Source: Curtobacterium pusillum (GTDB lineage: Bacteria; Actinomycetota; Actinomycetes; Actinomycetales; Microbacteriaceae). Taken from it: 64,000 nucleotides of DNA. Made by a program: the position numbers and the translations under genes. Positions 25,709-36,833 of this stretch are shown piece after piece. Where the stretch lies: positions 124,001-188,000 of the forward strand of contig NZ_JABMCE010000084.1 in the NCBI RefSeq assembly GCF_013359865.1, written 5' to 3'. The notes beneath the pieces are model-generated. The model worked only from the letters and a program-made list of their open reading frames with translations. It was not told the origin of the DNA and made no database searches. The first letter of the stretch is position 1; every line of letters starts with the position of its first letter.

Positions 25709-26785
25709 ATGTCCATCCTCCGTACCTCGCACCACCGCGCGATCGCCGCCGGGCTGGCCGGCCTCGCCATCGCCTCCGTCCTCGCCGGCTGCTCCGCGAC
25801 CTCGAGCGCCAGCCCCGCGGCCGACGGCAAGTCCGTCACGCTGTACACCGCGGACGGGCTGAACGACGGCGACTCGTCGTTCTACAAGACCGTGTTCAAG
25901 GACTTCAAGGCCGAGACCGGCATCACCGTCAACGTCGTCGAGGCCGGCTCCGGCGAGGTCGTCCAGCGCGCCGCGAAGGAGCAGGCGAACACGCAGGCAG
26001 ACGTCCTCGTCACCCTGCCGCCGTTCATCCAGCAGGCCGACCAGGACGGGCTGCTCACGAAGTACACGCCGAAGGGCTCGGAGCACGTCGCGGACGACAA
26101 CAAGGCCGCCGACGGCACCTACACGACGATGGTCGACAACGTCATCGGCTTCATCCGGAACAGCAAGGAGGTCCCGGACGCGCCGACGACGTGGAAGGAC
26201 CTGCTCGACGCCGAGTACAAGGGCAAGCTGCAGTACTCCACGCCGGGGGTCGCGGGCGACGGCACGGCGATGCTCCTCCTCGCACAGGAGGCACTCGGCA
26301 AGCAGGGCGTCGACGACTACATGGAGCAGCTGCAGCAGAACAACGTCGGCCCGTCGGACTCCACCGGCGCGCTCGCGGCGAAGGTCGACAAGGGCGAACT
26401 CCTCGTCGCGAACGGCGACGTCCAGATGAACCTCGCACAGCAGGAGTCGATGCCGAACCTCGGGATCTTCTTCCTCGATGGCAAGGACGGCAAGCCGACC
26501 ACGATGTCCGTGCCCTACGTCGCTGGTCTCGTGAAGGACGCCCCGCACGCGGCGAACGCGAAGAAGCTCCTCGACTACCTGTACTCGGAGAAGGTGCAGG
26601 AGGAGACCACCACGGTCGCCGGTGGCCTCCCCGCCCGGGACGACGTCGAGCCGACCGGTGAGAAGGCCGACACGATGGCGAAGTTGCTCGACGGCGTCAC
26701 CGTCCTCCGCCCGGACTGGGACGGCGTCCTGAAGGACCTCGACGGCACCGTCGATCGCTGGAACAAGGCCACGGGCAGCCTCTGA
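25709..26785 (+). CDS. phnS: Aminophosphonate ABC transporter substrate-binding lipoprotein
   Basis: 358 residues. Lipoprotein signal peptide with lipobox LAGC (Cys about residue 28), then a periplasmic-binding-protein fold with VTLYTADGLND and ADVLVTLPPFIQQAD, resembling the PhnS/iron-ABC type-2 binding group. ATG 25709 follows GGGAGAACC. The stop overlaps the start of the PLP-enzyme gene as TGATG. Confidence 0.85.
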   Translation: MSILRTSHHRAIAAGLAGLAIASVLAGCSATSSASPAADGKSVTLYTADGLNDGDSSFYKTVFKDFKAETGITVNVVEAGSGEVVQRAAKEQANTQADVLVTLPPFIQQADQDGLLTKYTPKGSEHVADDNKAADGTYTTMVDNVIGFIRNSKEVPDAPTTWKDLLDAEYKGKLQYSTPGVAGDGTAMLLLAQEALGKQGVDDYMEQLQQNNVGPSDSTGALAAKVDKGELLVANGDVQMNLAQQESMPNLGIFFLDGKDGKPTTMSVPYVAGLVKDAPHAANAKKLLDYLYSEKVQEETTTVAGGLPARDDVEPTGEKADTMAKLLDGVTVLRPDWDGVLKDLDGTVDRWNKATGSL

Positions 26786-28146
26786 TGCACCGCCCCACCG
26801 TCGACGTCCCCGCCCTGTCGGAGTCCGACACCAACCGGAGCGAGCGACGTCGGCGGTGGGACGCGGACCGCTCCCGGACGGACCGCACCCTGCTCGACCG
26901 GGACGCCGCCGTGTTCCTGAAACAGTCGGTCTCCACACCGTGCCTGACGTCGATCGTCAGCGCGGAGGGCTCGTGGCTCGTCGGCACCGACGGCACCCGC
27001 TACCTCGACCTGCACGGCAACTCGGCGCACCAGATCGGGTACGGCCACCCCCGGTTGGTCGCGGCGCTCCGGGAACAGCTCGCAGCGCTCCCGTTCGTCC
27101 CGCGGCGCTTCACCTCGGAGGTGAGCGCCGAGTTCGCCGAGGCACTCGTCCAACACGCCCCCGACGGCCTCGACCGCGTGCTGCTCACCACGGGCGGCTC
27201 GGACGCGATCGAGCTCGCGCTGAAGATCGCCCGCGTCGCGACCGGACGGCACAAGACCCTGTCGTTCTGGGATTCGTTCCACGGCGCCGGGTTCGGGGCC
27301 TCGAGCGTCGGTGGCGAGCAGCTGTTCCGCAGTGGGCCGCTGTCCCCGCTCCTGCCCGGAGCCGAGCACGTCCCGCCGTTCGGCTGCCACGGCGACCACT
27401 TCGGGCCGGGCCACCGGGCCGACGAACCGCACGTGCCCTCCTGCGGGGTCGCCCTCGCCCGACTCGTCGACTACACGCTGCGGGTACAGGGTGACGTCGC
27501 CGCGGTCGTCGCCGAGCCCATGCGTGCGGTCCCGACACCCGCGCCACCGGGCTTCTGGCAGGCGGTGCGGGCGAGCTGCGACGCGACCGGCACGCTGCTC
27601 GTGTTCGACGAGATCCCCACCGGTCTCGGCCGCACCGGGGCCTTCTCCGCGAGCGAGCACGAGGGCGTCGTGCCCGACCTGCTCGTCTGGGGCAAGGGCC
27701 TCGGCGGGGCGGCGGTGCCCGTCGCCGCGGTGCTCGCGCGCGCCGAGCTCGACGTCGCCGGGGACTGGGCGCTCGGGCACTACACGCACGAGAAGAACCC
27801 GCTCATGGCCCGGGCGGGTCTCACCACGATGGCCATCATCGACGACGAGCAGCTCGTGGAACGGGCACGTGCGGCCGGAGCCGCATTCGAGGAGGGCCTC
27901 CGATCGATCGGCCGCGACCACGACGTGGTCGCCGACGTGCGCGGGCGCGGACTCTTCCTCGGCATGGAGCTGCACGACGCCGACACCGCCGAAGCGGTCC
28001 TCTACGCGTGCATGCGGCGAGGCCTGTCGTTCAAGACGACGATGGGGAAGGTCCTGACACTGGCTCCGCCGCTGACCGTCACCGACGACGAACTCACGTT
28101 CGCGCTCGAGACGCTCGCCGTGGCGTTCCGCGAAGCGACCGGGTGA
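26785..28146 (+). CDS. Class III PLP-dependent enzyme of the aminophosphonate cluster (PbfA-type candidate)
   Basis: 453 residues of the ornithine-aminotransferase fold. TGGSDAIELALKIAR binds the PLP phosphate; VFDEIPTGLGRTG carries the PLP Asp; the Schiff-base lysine is in LVWGKGLGG. Two functions are plausible: 2-aminoethylphosphonate transaminase of class III type, or PbfA, the lyase that turns (R)-1-hydroxy-2-aminoethylphosphonate into phosphonoacetaldehyde and ammonia; association with the oxidoreductase and HAD favours PbfA. The classic PhnW is absent. It is the last gene of the operon; a repeat-family hairpin overlaps its stop codon. Confidence 0.82.
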   Translation: MHRPTVDVPALSESDTNRSERRRRWDADRSRTDRTLLDRDAAVFLKQSVSTPCLTSIVSAEGSWLVGTDGTRYLDLHGNSAHQIGYGHPRLVAALREQLAALPFVPRRFTSEVSAEFAEALVQHAPDGLDRVLLTTGGSDAIELALKIARVATGRHKTLSFWDSFHGAGFGASSVGGEQLFRSGPLSPLLPGAEHVPPFGCHGDHFGPGHRADEPHVPSCGVALARLVDYTLRVQGDVAAVVAEPMRAVPTPAPPGFWQAVRASCDATGTLLVFDEIPTGLGRTGAFSASEHEGVVPDLLVWGKGLGGAAVPVAAVLARAELDVAGDWALGHYTHEKNPLMARAGLTTMAIIDDEQLVERARAAGAAFEEGLRSIGRDHDVVADVRGRGLFLGMELHDADTAEAVLYACMRRGLSFKTTMGKVLTLAPPLTVTDDELTFALETLAVAFREATG

Positions 28147-28200
28147 CGGCCTGGAGGCGCGGGGCGGGGCCGCACCGCGCCTCCAGGCCGTCAGCTGGTC
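28137..28200. repeat. Dispersed palindromic repeat, probable bidirectional terminator
   Basis: 17-bp perfect arms: 28146-28162 (ACGGCCTGGAGGCGCGG) and 28175-28191, loop of 12. Outside a 5-by-5 internal loop GACC (28137-28140) pairs with GGTC (28197-28200). The stop codon of the PLP-enzyme gene lies in the loop/stem junction. It separates that gene from the convergent GntR gene. Confidence 0.85.
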
Positions 28201-28203
28201 GCG

Positions 28204-28854
28204 CTAGGCGCGCGACGGGAGCAGGTGGATCGCCTCCATGGCGAGCTCGGCCGCGATCGGGTCCTTCGCCTGCACGGCGGCCTTGAGCTTCTCCAACTCG
28301 GGCAGCACCGCGTCGGCGGGGATGAGCTCGGCGAGCTCCGGCACCCGGAGCTTGAACGCGAGTCCGTCGGTGGTGGACTTGCACAGCTGCTCGAGCGAGG
28401 AGTTGCCGCAGTGCTCCGCCCAGAGCGCGTAGATGTCGGCGCCGTGCTGCGCGACCTCGCCCTGCTGCTGCTTCTCGATCTGCGCGGCCACCCCGTCGAG
28501 GGTCTTCACGACCTTCTTGCGCTGCCCGTCGGTGAAGCGCGGGGTGGCGAGACGCGCGACACCGCCGTAGATCACGCCGAGCGTGCGGTACGCGTCGAGC
28601 AGTTCGTCCTTCGTCGGGGCGGCGACCCGGGTGTACCGGTTCGGGGCCATCTCGATCAGGCCCGCGCGGGCGAGCTCGGCGAGGGCTTCGCGGATGGGGG
28701 TGCGCGAGACACCCAGCCAGGCGATGAGGTCGTCGTCGTTGAGACGCTCGCCCGGCTCCAGGGTCCCGTCCATGATCGCGTCCCGGATCTTGTCCTGCAC
28801 GGTGTCGCGGAGGAGCTTCCGCTCGGCGGCGGGCTGCGTCGAAGGAACTGGCAT
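28204..28854 (-). CDS. GntR-family regulator, FCD type
   Basis: 216 residues: N-terminal winged helix 12-75 (GERLNDDDLIAWLGVSRTPIREALAELARAGLI region, recognition helix SRTPIREALAEL) and a C-terminal helical FCD-like domain. It lies 12 bases after the MMPL gene on the same strand and converges on the aminophosphonate operon, so it may regulate either the exporter or, less likely, the phosphonate genes. Confidence 0.82.
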   Translation of the reverse strand: MPVPSTQPAAERKLLRDTVQDKIRDAIMDGTLEPGERLNDDDLIAWLGVSRTPIREALAELARAGLIEMAPNRYTRVAAPTKDELLDAYRTLGVIYGGVARLATPRFTDGQRKKVVKTLDGVAAQIEKQQQGEVAQHGADIYALWAEHCGNSSLEQLCKSTTDGLAFKLRVPELAELIPADAVLPELEKLKAAVQAKDPIAAELAMEAIHLLPSRA

Positions 28855-28866
28855 GCGTCCAGCGTG

Positions 28867-30993
28867 TCACATGCGACGGAACGGGCGCGACAGGCGCGAC
28901 GGCCACCACGCACGCCGTCCGAGGTCGTACGCCAGGGCGGGGACGAGCAGGGAACGGACGACGATCGTGTCGAGCAGCACGCCGAACGCGACGACGAAGG
29001 CGATCTGCACGAGGAACAGGATCGGGATCACCCCGAGCGCCGCGAACGTCGCCGCCAGGACCACGCCCGCCGAGGTGATCACGCCGCCCGTCACGCCGAG
29101 CCCCCGGAGGACGCCCTCGCGCGGCCCGTGCCGGAGCGCCTCCTCACGCACGCGGGTCATGAGGAAGATGTTGTAGTCCACGCCCAGTGCCACCAGGAAC
29201 ACGAACGAGTACAGCGGCACGGACGGGTCGGCACCGGGGAAGTGCAACACGTGGTCGAACACGAGCGCGCCGACGCCGAGCGCCGCGGCGAACGAGACGA
29301 TCACGCTCCCGATGAGGACGAGCGGCGCCACGACGCTCCGGAGCAGGAGCATCAGGATGAGCAGGATGACGACGAGCACGACCGGGATGATGAGGGTGCG
29401 GTCACGGATGCCGGTGTCGTCCGTGTCCACCGCGGTCGCGGTCACCCCACCCACGATCGCGTCCGGGTCGACCCGTTCGACGGCCGTACGGAGGTCGCGG
29501 ACCGTGTGCTCGGCCGAGTCGGAGTCGGCTGGGTCGGACAGCGTGGCCTCGAGCAGGACGTCGCCGCGTGATTCGGTCGGTGCCCAGGCCGCCGCCCCGG
29601 CGCTCACACCGGGGCCCGGCAGCGTGGTGGTGCCGGACGGCGAGTCCTTCGACGCCACCGCGACGCTGTCCACGCCGTCCACCGCGGTGATGGCGTCCGC
29701 GAGCTCGTCGGTCTTCGACGCGGCACCGATCACCTGCGCGGGGCTGCCCGAACCGCCGGGGAAGTGGTCGGCGAGCACCTGCTGACCGTCACGGGCCTGC
29801 GAGTTCCCGAGGACGAGGTCGCTCTGCGGGACACCGTCGGCCTCGAGCCCGACGAGTCCGGTGCCCATCGCGAGCAGCCCCACGGTGCACACGATCCAGA
29901 CGATCCGGGAGCGCCTGGCCACGAGCCGTCCCACACGTGCCCAGAGCCCGCGGGCGTGCGGGCCCGTGAGGACGGGGTGGGCGCTGCCGTACGCCGGGCG
30001 GAGCGGCCAGAACGCCGCGCGCCGGAACGCCAGCAGCAGCGCGGGCAGCAGGCTGAGGGCGGCGAGCAGGCTGAAGGCGATGCCGATGGCCGCGACGGGG
30101 CCGAGCGCCTTGTTCGAGTTGAGGTCCGACAGGAGCAGACAGAGCACGCCCACGATGACCGTCCCGCCCGAGGCGAGGATCGGCTCGAGGCTGCCCCGGA
30201 GCGCGGTCTTCGTGGCACCCCAGCCGGTGCGGTGGTCGCGCAGCGCCTCGCGGAAGCGTGCCGTGTAGAGGAGCGCGTAGTCCGTCGCGGCGCCGATGAC
30301 GAGGATCGACAGGATGCCCTGCACCTGGCCGTTCACCGTGACGATGCCGGCCGCGGCGAGCCACCACACGACGAGGATCGACGCGCACAGGGCGAACGTC
30401 GCGGTGCCGAGCACGAGGACCGGGAGCAGCGGTGAGCGATAGACGATGACGAGGATCACGAAGACCGCGGCGAGCGCCACCCCGAGCAGCAGGCCGTCGA
30501 TGCCCGCGAACGCCGCGGTGAGATCGGCGGTGAACCCTGCCGGTCCGGTCACGTACCCCTGCACGCCGGAGGGCAGTGCGTCGTCGACCTCGGCGCGGAT
30601 CGCGTCGACGGCGTCGCCGGTGTCCGCGTCCTGGGTGAGCGTCGCGACGATCTCGACCGCTTCGCCGTCGTCGCTCGGGATCACCGGACTGACGCCCTGG
30701 ACGTCACCGCGCCTCCCGAGGTCCCGGGCGAGGGAGCTCGCGGTTTCCTGGTCGGCTTCCGTCAGGCCGGTGTCACGCGACAGCACGACGATCGCCGGCG
30801 CCCCGGACGCCTGCCGGAACTCCGACGCCCGTTCCTGCACCTTCGTGGCGTCCGCCGAGGCCGGCAGGAACGAGGTCTGGTCGTTCGTCGACACCTCGGA
30901 GATCTTGCCGAAGAAGGGACCGCCGACGGAGGCGATCGCGAGCCAGACCACGATGACGAGCGCGGGGAGGGCGATGCGGAGGAAGCGGGACAC
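28867..30993 (-). CDS. MMPL/RND-family exporter
   Basis: 708 residues from a GTG. Twelve membrane spans in two halves, each half having a large extracytoplasmic loop after the first span and a block of five spans, with ATDYALLYTARFRE and GVDYNIFLMTRVREE carrying the conserved Asp-Tyr proton-relay pair. Actinobacterial MMPL proteins export lipids, siderophores or hydrophobic drugs. The GntR gene follows by 12 bases and may regulate it. Divergent from the LCP gene at 31117. Confidence 0.9.
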   Translation of the reverse strand: MSRFLRIALPALVIVVWLAIASVGGPFFGKISEVSTNDQTSFLPASADATKVQERASEFRQASGAPAIVVLSRDTGLTEADQETASSLARDLGRRGDVQGVSPVIPSDDGEAVEIVATLTQDADTGDAVDAIRAEVDDALPSGVQGYVTGPAGFTADLTAAFAGIDGLLLGVALAAVFVILVIVYRSPLLPVLVLGTATFALCASILVVWWLAAAGIVTVNGQVQGILSILVIGAATDYALLYTARFREALRDHRTGWGATKTALRGSLEPILASGGTVIVGVLCLLLSDLNSNKALGPVAAIGIAFSLLAALSLLPALLLAFRRAAFWPLRPAYGSAHPVLTGPHARGLWARVGRLVARRSRIVWIVCTVGLLAMGTGLVGLEADGVPQSDLVLGNSQARDGQQVLADHFPGGSGSPAQVIGAASKTDELADAITAVDGVDSVAVASKDSPSGTTTLPGPGVSAGAAAWAPTESRGDVLLEATLSDPADSDSAEHTVRDLRTAVERVDPDAIVGGVTATAVDTDDTGIRDRTLIIPVVLVVILLILMLLLRSVVAPLVLIGSVIVSFAAALGVGALVFDHVLHFPGADPSVPLYSFVFLVALGVDYNIFLMTRVREEALRHGPREGVLRGLGVTGGVITSAGVVLAATFAALGVIPILFLVQIAFVVAFGVLLDTIVVRSLLVPALAYDLGRRAWWPSRLSRPFRRM

Positions 30994-31116
30994 GACCGTG
31001 AGCGTACGGCAGCGGCGCGGAGAGTCGAATGGTGCCCGATCACCTAGCAGATAATATGTCAGATGCGGTACGCTGGTTCGGTCAGTAGCAGGACCGACCC
31101 GACCGCAGGAGCCCCG

Positions 31117-32187
31117 ATGTCCGAGCGCCGAGCCGCCCGTCGAACCGCCGAAGCAGCAGAGTCCGCCGCCGCAGCAGCGCGCGCTCCCCGCGGCGAGCAG
31201 CCGAGGAAGCGGAGGCGGCCGTTCCTGGTCGCACTCATCGCGACGCTCGGGTCCCTCGTCGGCATCGCCGCGGTCCTCGCCGTCGTCGCCAGCGTCTTCG
31301 TCGGCGGTCTCGCCCGCAGCTACGACGCCGGCAAGGACGTGCTCGAGGACCCCTTCCCCACCGGCTCCCGTCCGGCCGCGTCCGACGGTTCGGAGAACAT
31401 CCTCCTCGTCGGCTCGGACTCCCGGGCGAACTCCGACCCGGACGGCGACCGCGCTGCCGGCGGTCGTTCGGACACCCTGATGCTCGCCCACGTCCCGGCC
31501 GATCGGAAGGCCGTGTACCTCATGTCGATCATGCGCGACTCGTGGGTCGACGTACCGGGCCACGGCGCGGCCAAGATCAACGCAGCGTATTCCTGGGGCG
31601 GCGTGCCGCTCACCGTGCAGACCGTGGAGCAGCTCCTCGACGTCCGTGTCGACCACGTCGCCGAGATCGACTTCGCCGGTTTCGACGGCATGACCGATGC
31701 CCTCGGCGGCGTGACCGTCCAGTCGTCCCGCGACTTCACCGCACGAGGGGGCGAGCGCTTCACGCAGGGCGCCAACCGGCTCGACGGCGAGCAGGCCCTG
31801 GTGTTCGTCCGGGAGCGCTACGCCTTCGCGGACGCCGACCACACCCGTGTGAAGAACCAGCAGGCGTTCATGCGCGGAGTCGCCGACGGGCTCCTGTCGA
31901 AGGGCACGATCACGAACCCGGGCCGCATCCAGGACTTCGTCACGGCGACGAGCAAGTACCTCTCCGTGGACGACGGCCTGACCTTCCAGACCCTCGTCGG
32001 CCTGGGCTGGTCCCTGCGGGATGTCCGGCCGTCCGATCTGCGGACCTTCACCGTGCCGACCGCGGGCGGCGGGACCTCCCCCGACGGGCAGTCCTACGTC
32101 GCACTGAACACGATCGCGGTGCAGTCCCTGTCCCAGGCGCTCCGCTCCGACGACGTGCACGGCTGGCTCGCGGCCAACCCGCAGTAG
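31117..32187 (+). CDS. LytR-CpsA-Psr (LCP) family glycopolymer ligase
   Basis: 356 residues: Ala/Arg-rich cytoplasmic tail, a membrane helix (about 38-63), and an LCP domain (about 95-255) with ILLVGSDSRAN, MSIMRDSWVDVPG and FVRERYAFADADHTRVKNQQ holding the catalytic Arg and Asp residues. It lacks a LytR_C domain. ATG 31117 has AGGAG upstream. TAATAT at 31052-31057 is a good -10, though no convincing -35 is present. The end of the gene lies in a 9-base tandem repeat, giving three in-frame TAG stops. Confidence 0.9.
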   Translation: MSERRAARRTAEAAESAAAAARAPRGEQPRKRRRPFLVALIATLGSLVGIAAVLAVVASVFVGGLARSYDAGKDVLEDPFPTGSRPAASDGSENILLVGSDSRANSDPDGDRAAGGRSDTLMLAHVPADRKAVYLMSIMRDSWVDVPGHGAAKINAAYSWGGVPLTVQTVEQLLDVRVDHVAEIDFAGFDGMTDALGGVTVQSSRDFTARGGERFTQGANRLDGEQALVFVRERYAFADADHTRVKNQQAFMRGVADGLLSKGTITNPGRIQDFVTATSKYLSVDDGLTFQTLVGLGWSLRDVRPSDLRTFTVPTAGGGTSPDGQSYVALNTIAVQSLSQALRSDDVHGWLAANPQ

Positions 32188-32211
32188 CCGCAGTAGCCGC
32201 AGTAGCCGCAG
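32179..32211 (+). repeat. Tandem 9-base repeat across the LCP stop codon
   Basis: CCGCAGTAG occurs three times in succession plus a six-base partial copy. Since nine is divisible by three, each unit adds a further in-frame TAG. The first unit encodes the terminal Pro-Gln and stop. Confidence 0.85.
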
Positions 32212-32215
32212 ACGA

Positions 32216-32254
32216 CAGGACGCCCCCGCGACGATGGGTCACGGGGGCGTCCTG
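32216..32254. terminator. Bidirectional terminator hairpin
   Basis: A perfect 13-bp stem: CAGGACGCCCCCG (32216-32228) with CGGGGGCGTCCTG (32242-32254). A second hairpin GATCACC/GGTGATC (32261-32276) overlaps the last codon of the convergent LysM gene. It separates the convergent LCP and LysM transglycosylase genes. Confidence 0.75.
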
Positions 32255-32274
32255 ATGTCGGATCACCGGGGTGA

Positions 32275-34460
<2,186 letters not shown>

Positions 34461-34467
34461 GGCCGGC

Positions 34468-35337
34468 TCAGGATACGGCAGCGTCCCGCGCCGTCGTGAC
34501 GATCCGGTACACCGACGTCGTGGCGGCGAGGAACAGCGTCGTGCCGTCGTCGCCGCCGAAGCAGAGGTTCGCGACCGTCTCCGGCACCCGGATGTCCCCG
34601 AGACGTGCACCCTCGGGGTCGAACACGACGACGCCGCGCTGCGACGAGGACCACACATTGCCGCGCGTATCGACGCGGATCCCGTCGGGTACGCCCTCGC
34701 CGGGCTCCAGTCGCGCGAACACCCGTCCGTTCTTCAGCCGCGCCTCGTCGCGGTCGTACGCGCGGATCACCGGTTCCTCGGACGACGAGCTCGCGACGTA
34801 CAGGACCCGCTCGGCGGGGTCGAACGCCAGCCCGTTCGGTTCGTCGAGGTCGACCGCCACCGGCCGCAGGTCCTCGCCGCCCGGACCGCACCGGAACACC
34901 CAGTGGTCGCCGTACTCGCGCTCGCCCGGGTGCCCCTCGCGCGGCTGCGTGATGCCGTAGGCCGGATCGGTGAACCAGACGCTGCCGTCCCGCGCGACGA
35001 CGACGTCGTTCGGGGAGTTCAGCCGGACACCGTTCCATGCGTCCGCGATCGGCTCGACGACGCCGTCCCGATCCCGCTCGACGCGCCGGAGCCCGTGCGA
35101 GCACTGCACCACGCTGCCGTCCCGGTCGAGCGTGCGCCCGTTCGTGAACTCGACGCCCTCGGCGTACGCGTCGACCGAACCGGTGTCCGCGTGCCACTGC
35201 AGGATGCGGTCGCCGGGGATGTCGGACCACCGCAGGGTGCGCGACGCGGGGATCCAGCACGGCCCCTCTGTCCAGGTGCTGCCCGTGGCGATCCGCTCGA
35301 GGGCGTCGGCGTCCGGGACGAGGTCGGTGAACGGCAT
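34468..35337 (-). CDS. SMP-30/gluconolactonase family protein
   Basis: 289 residues, six-bladed beta-propeller. Metal ligands are visible: Glu24 in TEGPCW, Asn in LNSPNDVVV, and Asp in VPDGIRVD. Probably opens sugar acid lactones. It is preceded by SDR and FadR genes on the same strand and by a second, divergent SDR; together they look like part of a sugar oxidation route (dehydrogenase, lactonase, regulator), with the dehydratase missing locally. Confidence 0.85.
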   Translation of the reverse strand: MPFTDLVPDADALERIATGSTWTEGPCWIPASRTLRWSDIPGDRILQWHADTGSVDAYAEGVEFTNGRTLDRDGSVVQCSHGLRRVERDRDGVVEPIADAWNGVRLNSPNDVVVARDGSVWFTDPAYGITQPREGHPGEREYGDHWVFRCGPGGEDLRPVAVDLDEPNGLAFDPAERVLYVASSSSEEPVIRAYDRDEARLKNGRVFARLEPGEGVPDGIRVDTRGNVWSSSQRGVVVFDPEGARLGDIRVPETVANLCFGGDDGTTLFLAATTSVYRIVTTARDAAVS

Positions 35338-35387
35338 GTGCTCTCCTTCGAACAGGCGTTGCCCCAGCGTAGGACGCAGCGTGGGCG

Positions 35388-36071
35388 TCAGGCCCCGGTG
35401 CGGTCGATGATCGTGCCCATCGCCTCGGCCGCGGCGATCGCGTCCCCGCCGGTGATCGCGCGCGCGAGTGCGACGTGCAGGGCCACGTCGTGCACGTCCG
35501 GCCCGACGCCGGCGCGGTCGTCGAGCGCCCGCCCCACCACGCGGTGCAGCCGCCCGTACATCGCGTTCCCCGACAGCTCCAGCACGCGTCGGTGCAGCTC
35601 TCGATCTGCCTGGAGGAACGCGGCCGCGTCACCGGGACCGGTGGCGGCGGCGAGGCGGTCGGCGGCGGCGAGGAGCGCCTCCGGCCCGTCGGTGCCGGTC
35701 GTGTCGGACGCGCGCGGTGCTTCCGACGCACGCACGACGGCGGCTGCTGCCGCGGCGGCGGCCGGCTCGACCGCGCGGCGGAGTGCGCGCAGCTCCGCGA
35801 GCGCGACCTCGCGGTCCGGTCCCGCCAGTCGCCAGCCGATCACCCGCGGGTCGAGCACGTCCCATTCGGCCGCGGGGAGCACGCGGAGGCCGACCCGGCG
35901 TCCGGCGCTGACGAGGCCGAGGCCGACGAGGACACGGACGGCCTCGCGGACGATGCTGCGGCTGGCCCCGGTGCGGGCCACGAAGCCGTCGATGCTGTCG
36001 GCGTGCCCCGTCGGGAGCGTGCCGTCGACGATCGCGGCGCCGAGCCCGTCGAGCACCCGGTCGAAGATCAC
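35388..36071 (-). CDS. FadR-type GntR-family regulator
   Basis: 227 residues from a GTG that overlaps the SDR stop as GTGA. Winged helix at 5-70 (SIDGFVARTGASRSIVREAVRVL) and helical FCD domain at 85-220 with HRRVLELSGNAMYGRL and the metal-binding histidines typical of sugar-acid regulators. Likely controls the SDR/lactonase genes around it. An inverted repeat at 36803-36815 in the divergent promoter is a candidate site. Confidence 0.85.
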   Translation of the reverse strand: MIFDRVLDGLGAAIVDGTLPTGHADSIDGFVARTGASRSIVREAVRVLVGLGLVSAGRRVGLRVLPAAEWDVLDPRVIGWRLAGPDREVALAELRALRRAVEPAAAAAAAAVVRASEAPRASDTTGTDGPEALLAAADRLAAATGPGDAAAFLQADRELHRRVLELSGNAMYGRLHRVVGRALDDRAGVGPDVHDVALHVALARAITGGDAIAAAEAMGTIIDRTGA

Positions 36072-36790
36072 CGCTGCGAGACCGGCGAGACCACGAGTTC
36101 GTCGACGCGCATGTACGACGGCGACCCGAGAACGAACGACACCGTGCGCGCGATGTCCTCCGGCTGGAGCATGACGGCACGGGCAGCTTCGTCCGGAACC
36201 GACGGGCGCTGGTCGAGGAAGTCCGTCGCGACGTCGCCCGGGCACAGGTGGGTGGCGCGGACGCCGTGTGGCGCTTCCTGCTGGTTGAGCGTCCTGACGA
36301 CGGAGCCGAGCGCGGTCTTGCTCGCGGAGTACGCCACGCCGGCGCCCGGCTGGAACGACCACCCGGCGTACGAGGACACGACGACGACCACGCCTCCGGA
36401 CGCGCGGAGCGACGGGAGCGCGGCGTCGACGACGGTGACGACGGCGGTGAGGTTCGTGTCGACGATCGCACGGAAGGTCGGCAGCGACTGGTCGTCCCAC
36501 CGGCGCTGCGGGGCGTTGAGTCCGGCGGCGAGCACGAGGCCGTCGAGGCGTCCGTGCCGCTCGAGCAGGGTGTCGTGTGCCGCGGCCACCGCGTCGGGGT
36601 CGCCGGCGTCGAGGGGTAGCACGTCCGCCGAGCCGCCGGCGGAGCGGACCGCCGCCGCGACCTCGTCGAGGCGATCCGCCCGTCGGCCGCTGAGGACCAC
36701 CGTCCAGCCGTCGGCCGCCGCCGAACGGGCGGTCGCGGCACCCATGCCGCTCCCGCCACCGGTGATCCAGAGGACTCGTCGCTCGGTCAT
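36068..36790 (-). CDS. Short-chain dehydrogenase/reductase
   Basis: 240 residues with a standard SDR fold: TGGGSGMG cofactor loop, AAGLN in place of NNAG, catalytic Ser in VVSSYAG and YSASK. It is translationally coupled to the FadR gene after it. Substrate unknown. Divergent from a second SDR at 36834. Confidence 0.87.
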   Translation of the reverse strand: MTERRVLWITGGGSGMGAATARSAAADGWTVVLSGRRADRLDEVAAAVRSAGGSADVLPLDAGDPDAVAAAHDTLLERHGRLDGLVLAAGLNAPQRRWDDQSLPTFRAIVDTNLTAVVTVVDAALPSLRASGGVVVVVSSYAGWSFQPGAGVAYSASKTALGSVVRTLNQQEAPHGVRATHLCPGDVATDFLDQRPSVPDEAARAVMLQPEDIARTVSFVLGSPSYMRVDELVVSPVSQR

Positions 36791-36802
36791 GGTGGAATAG
36801 TA

Positions 36803-36815
36803 TGCCGAATAGGCA
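36803..36815. promoter_or_regulatory. Candidate FadR operator between divergent SDR genes
   Basis: TGCC-GAATA-GGCA is an inverted repeat in the 43-base gap between the two SDR genes; GAATAG is also directly repeated (36795 and 36807). Short, so only suggestive. Confidence 0.35.
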
Positions 36816-36833
36816 CCGATGACGGGAGCGACG

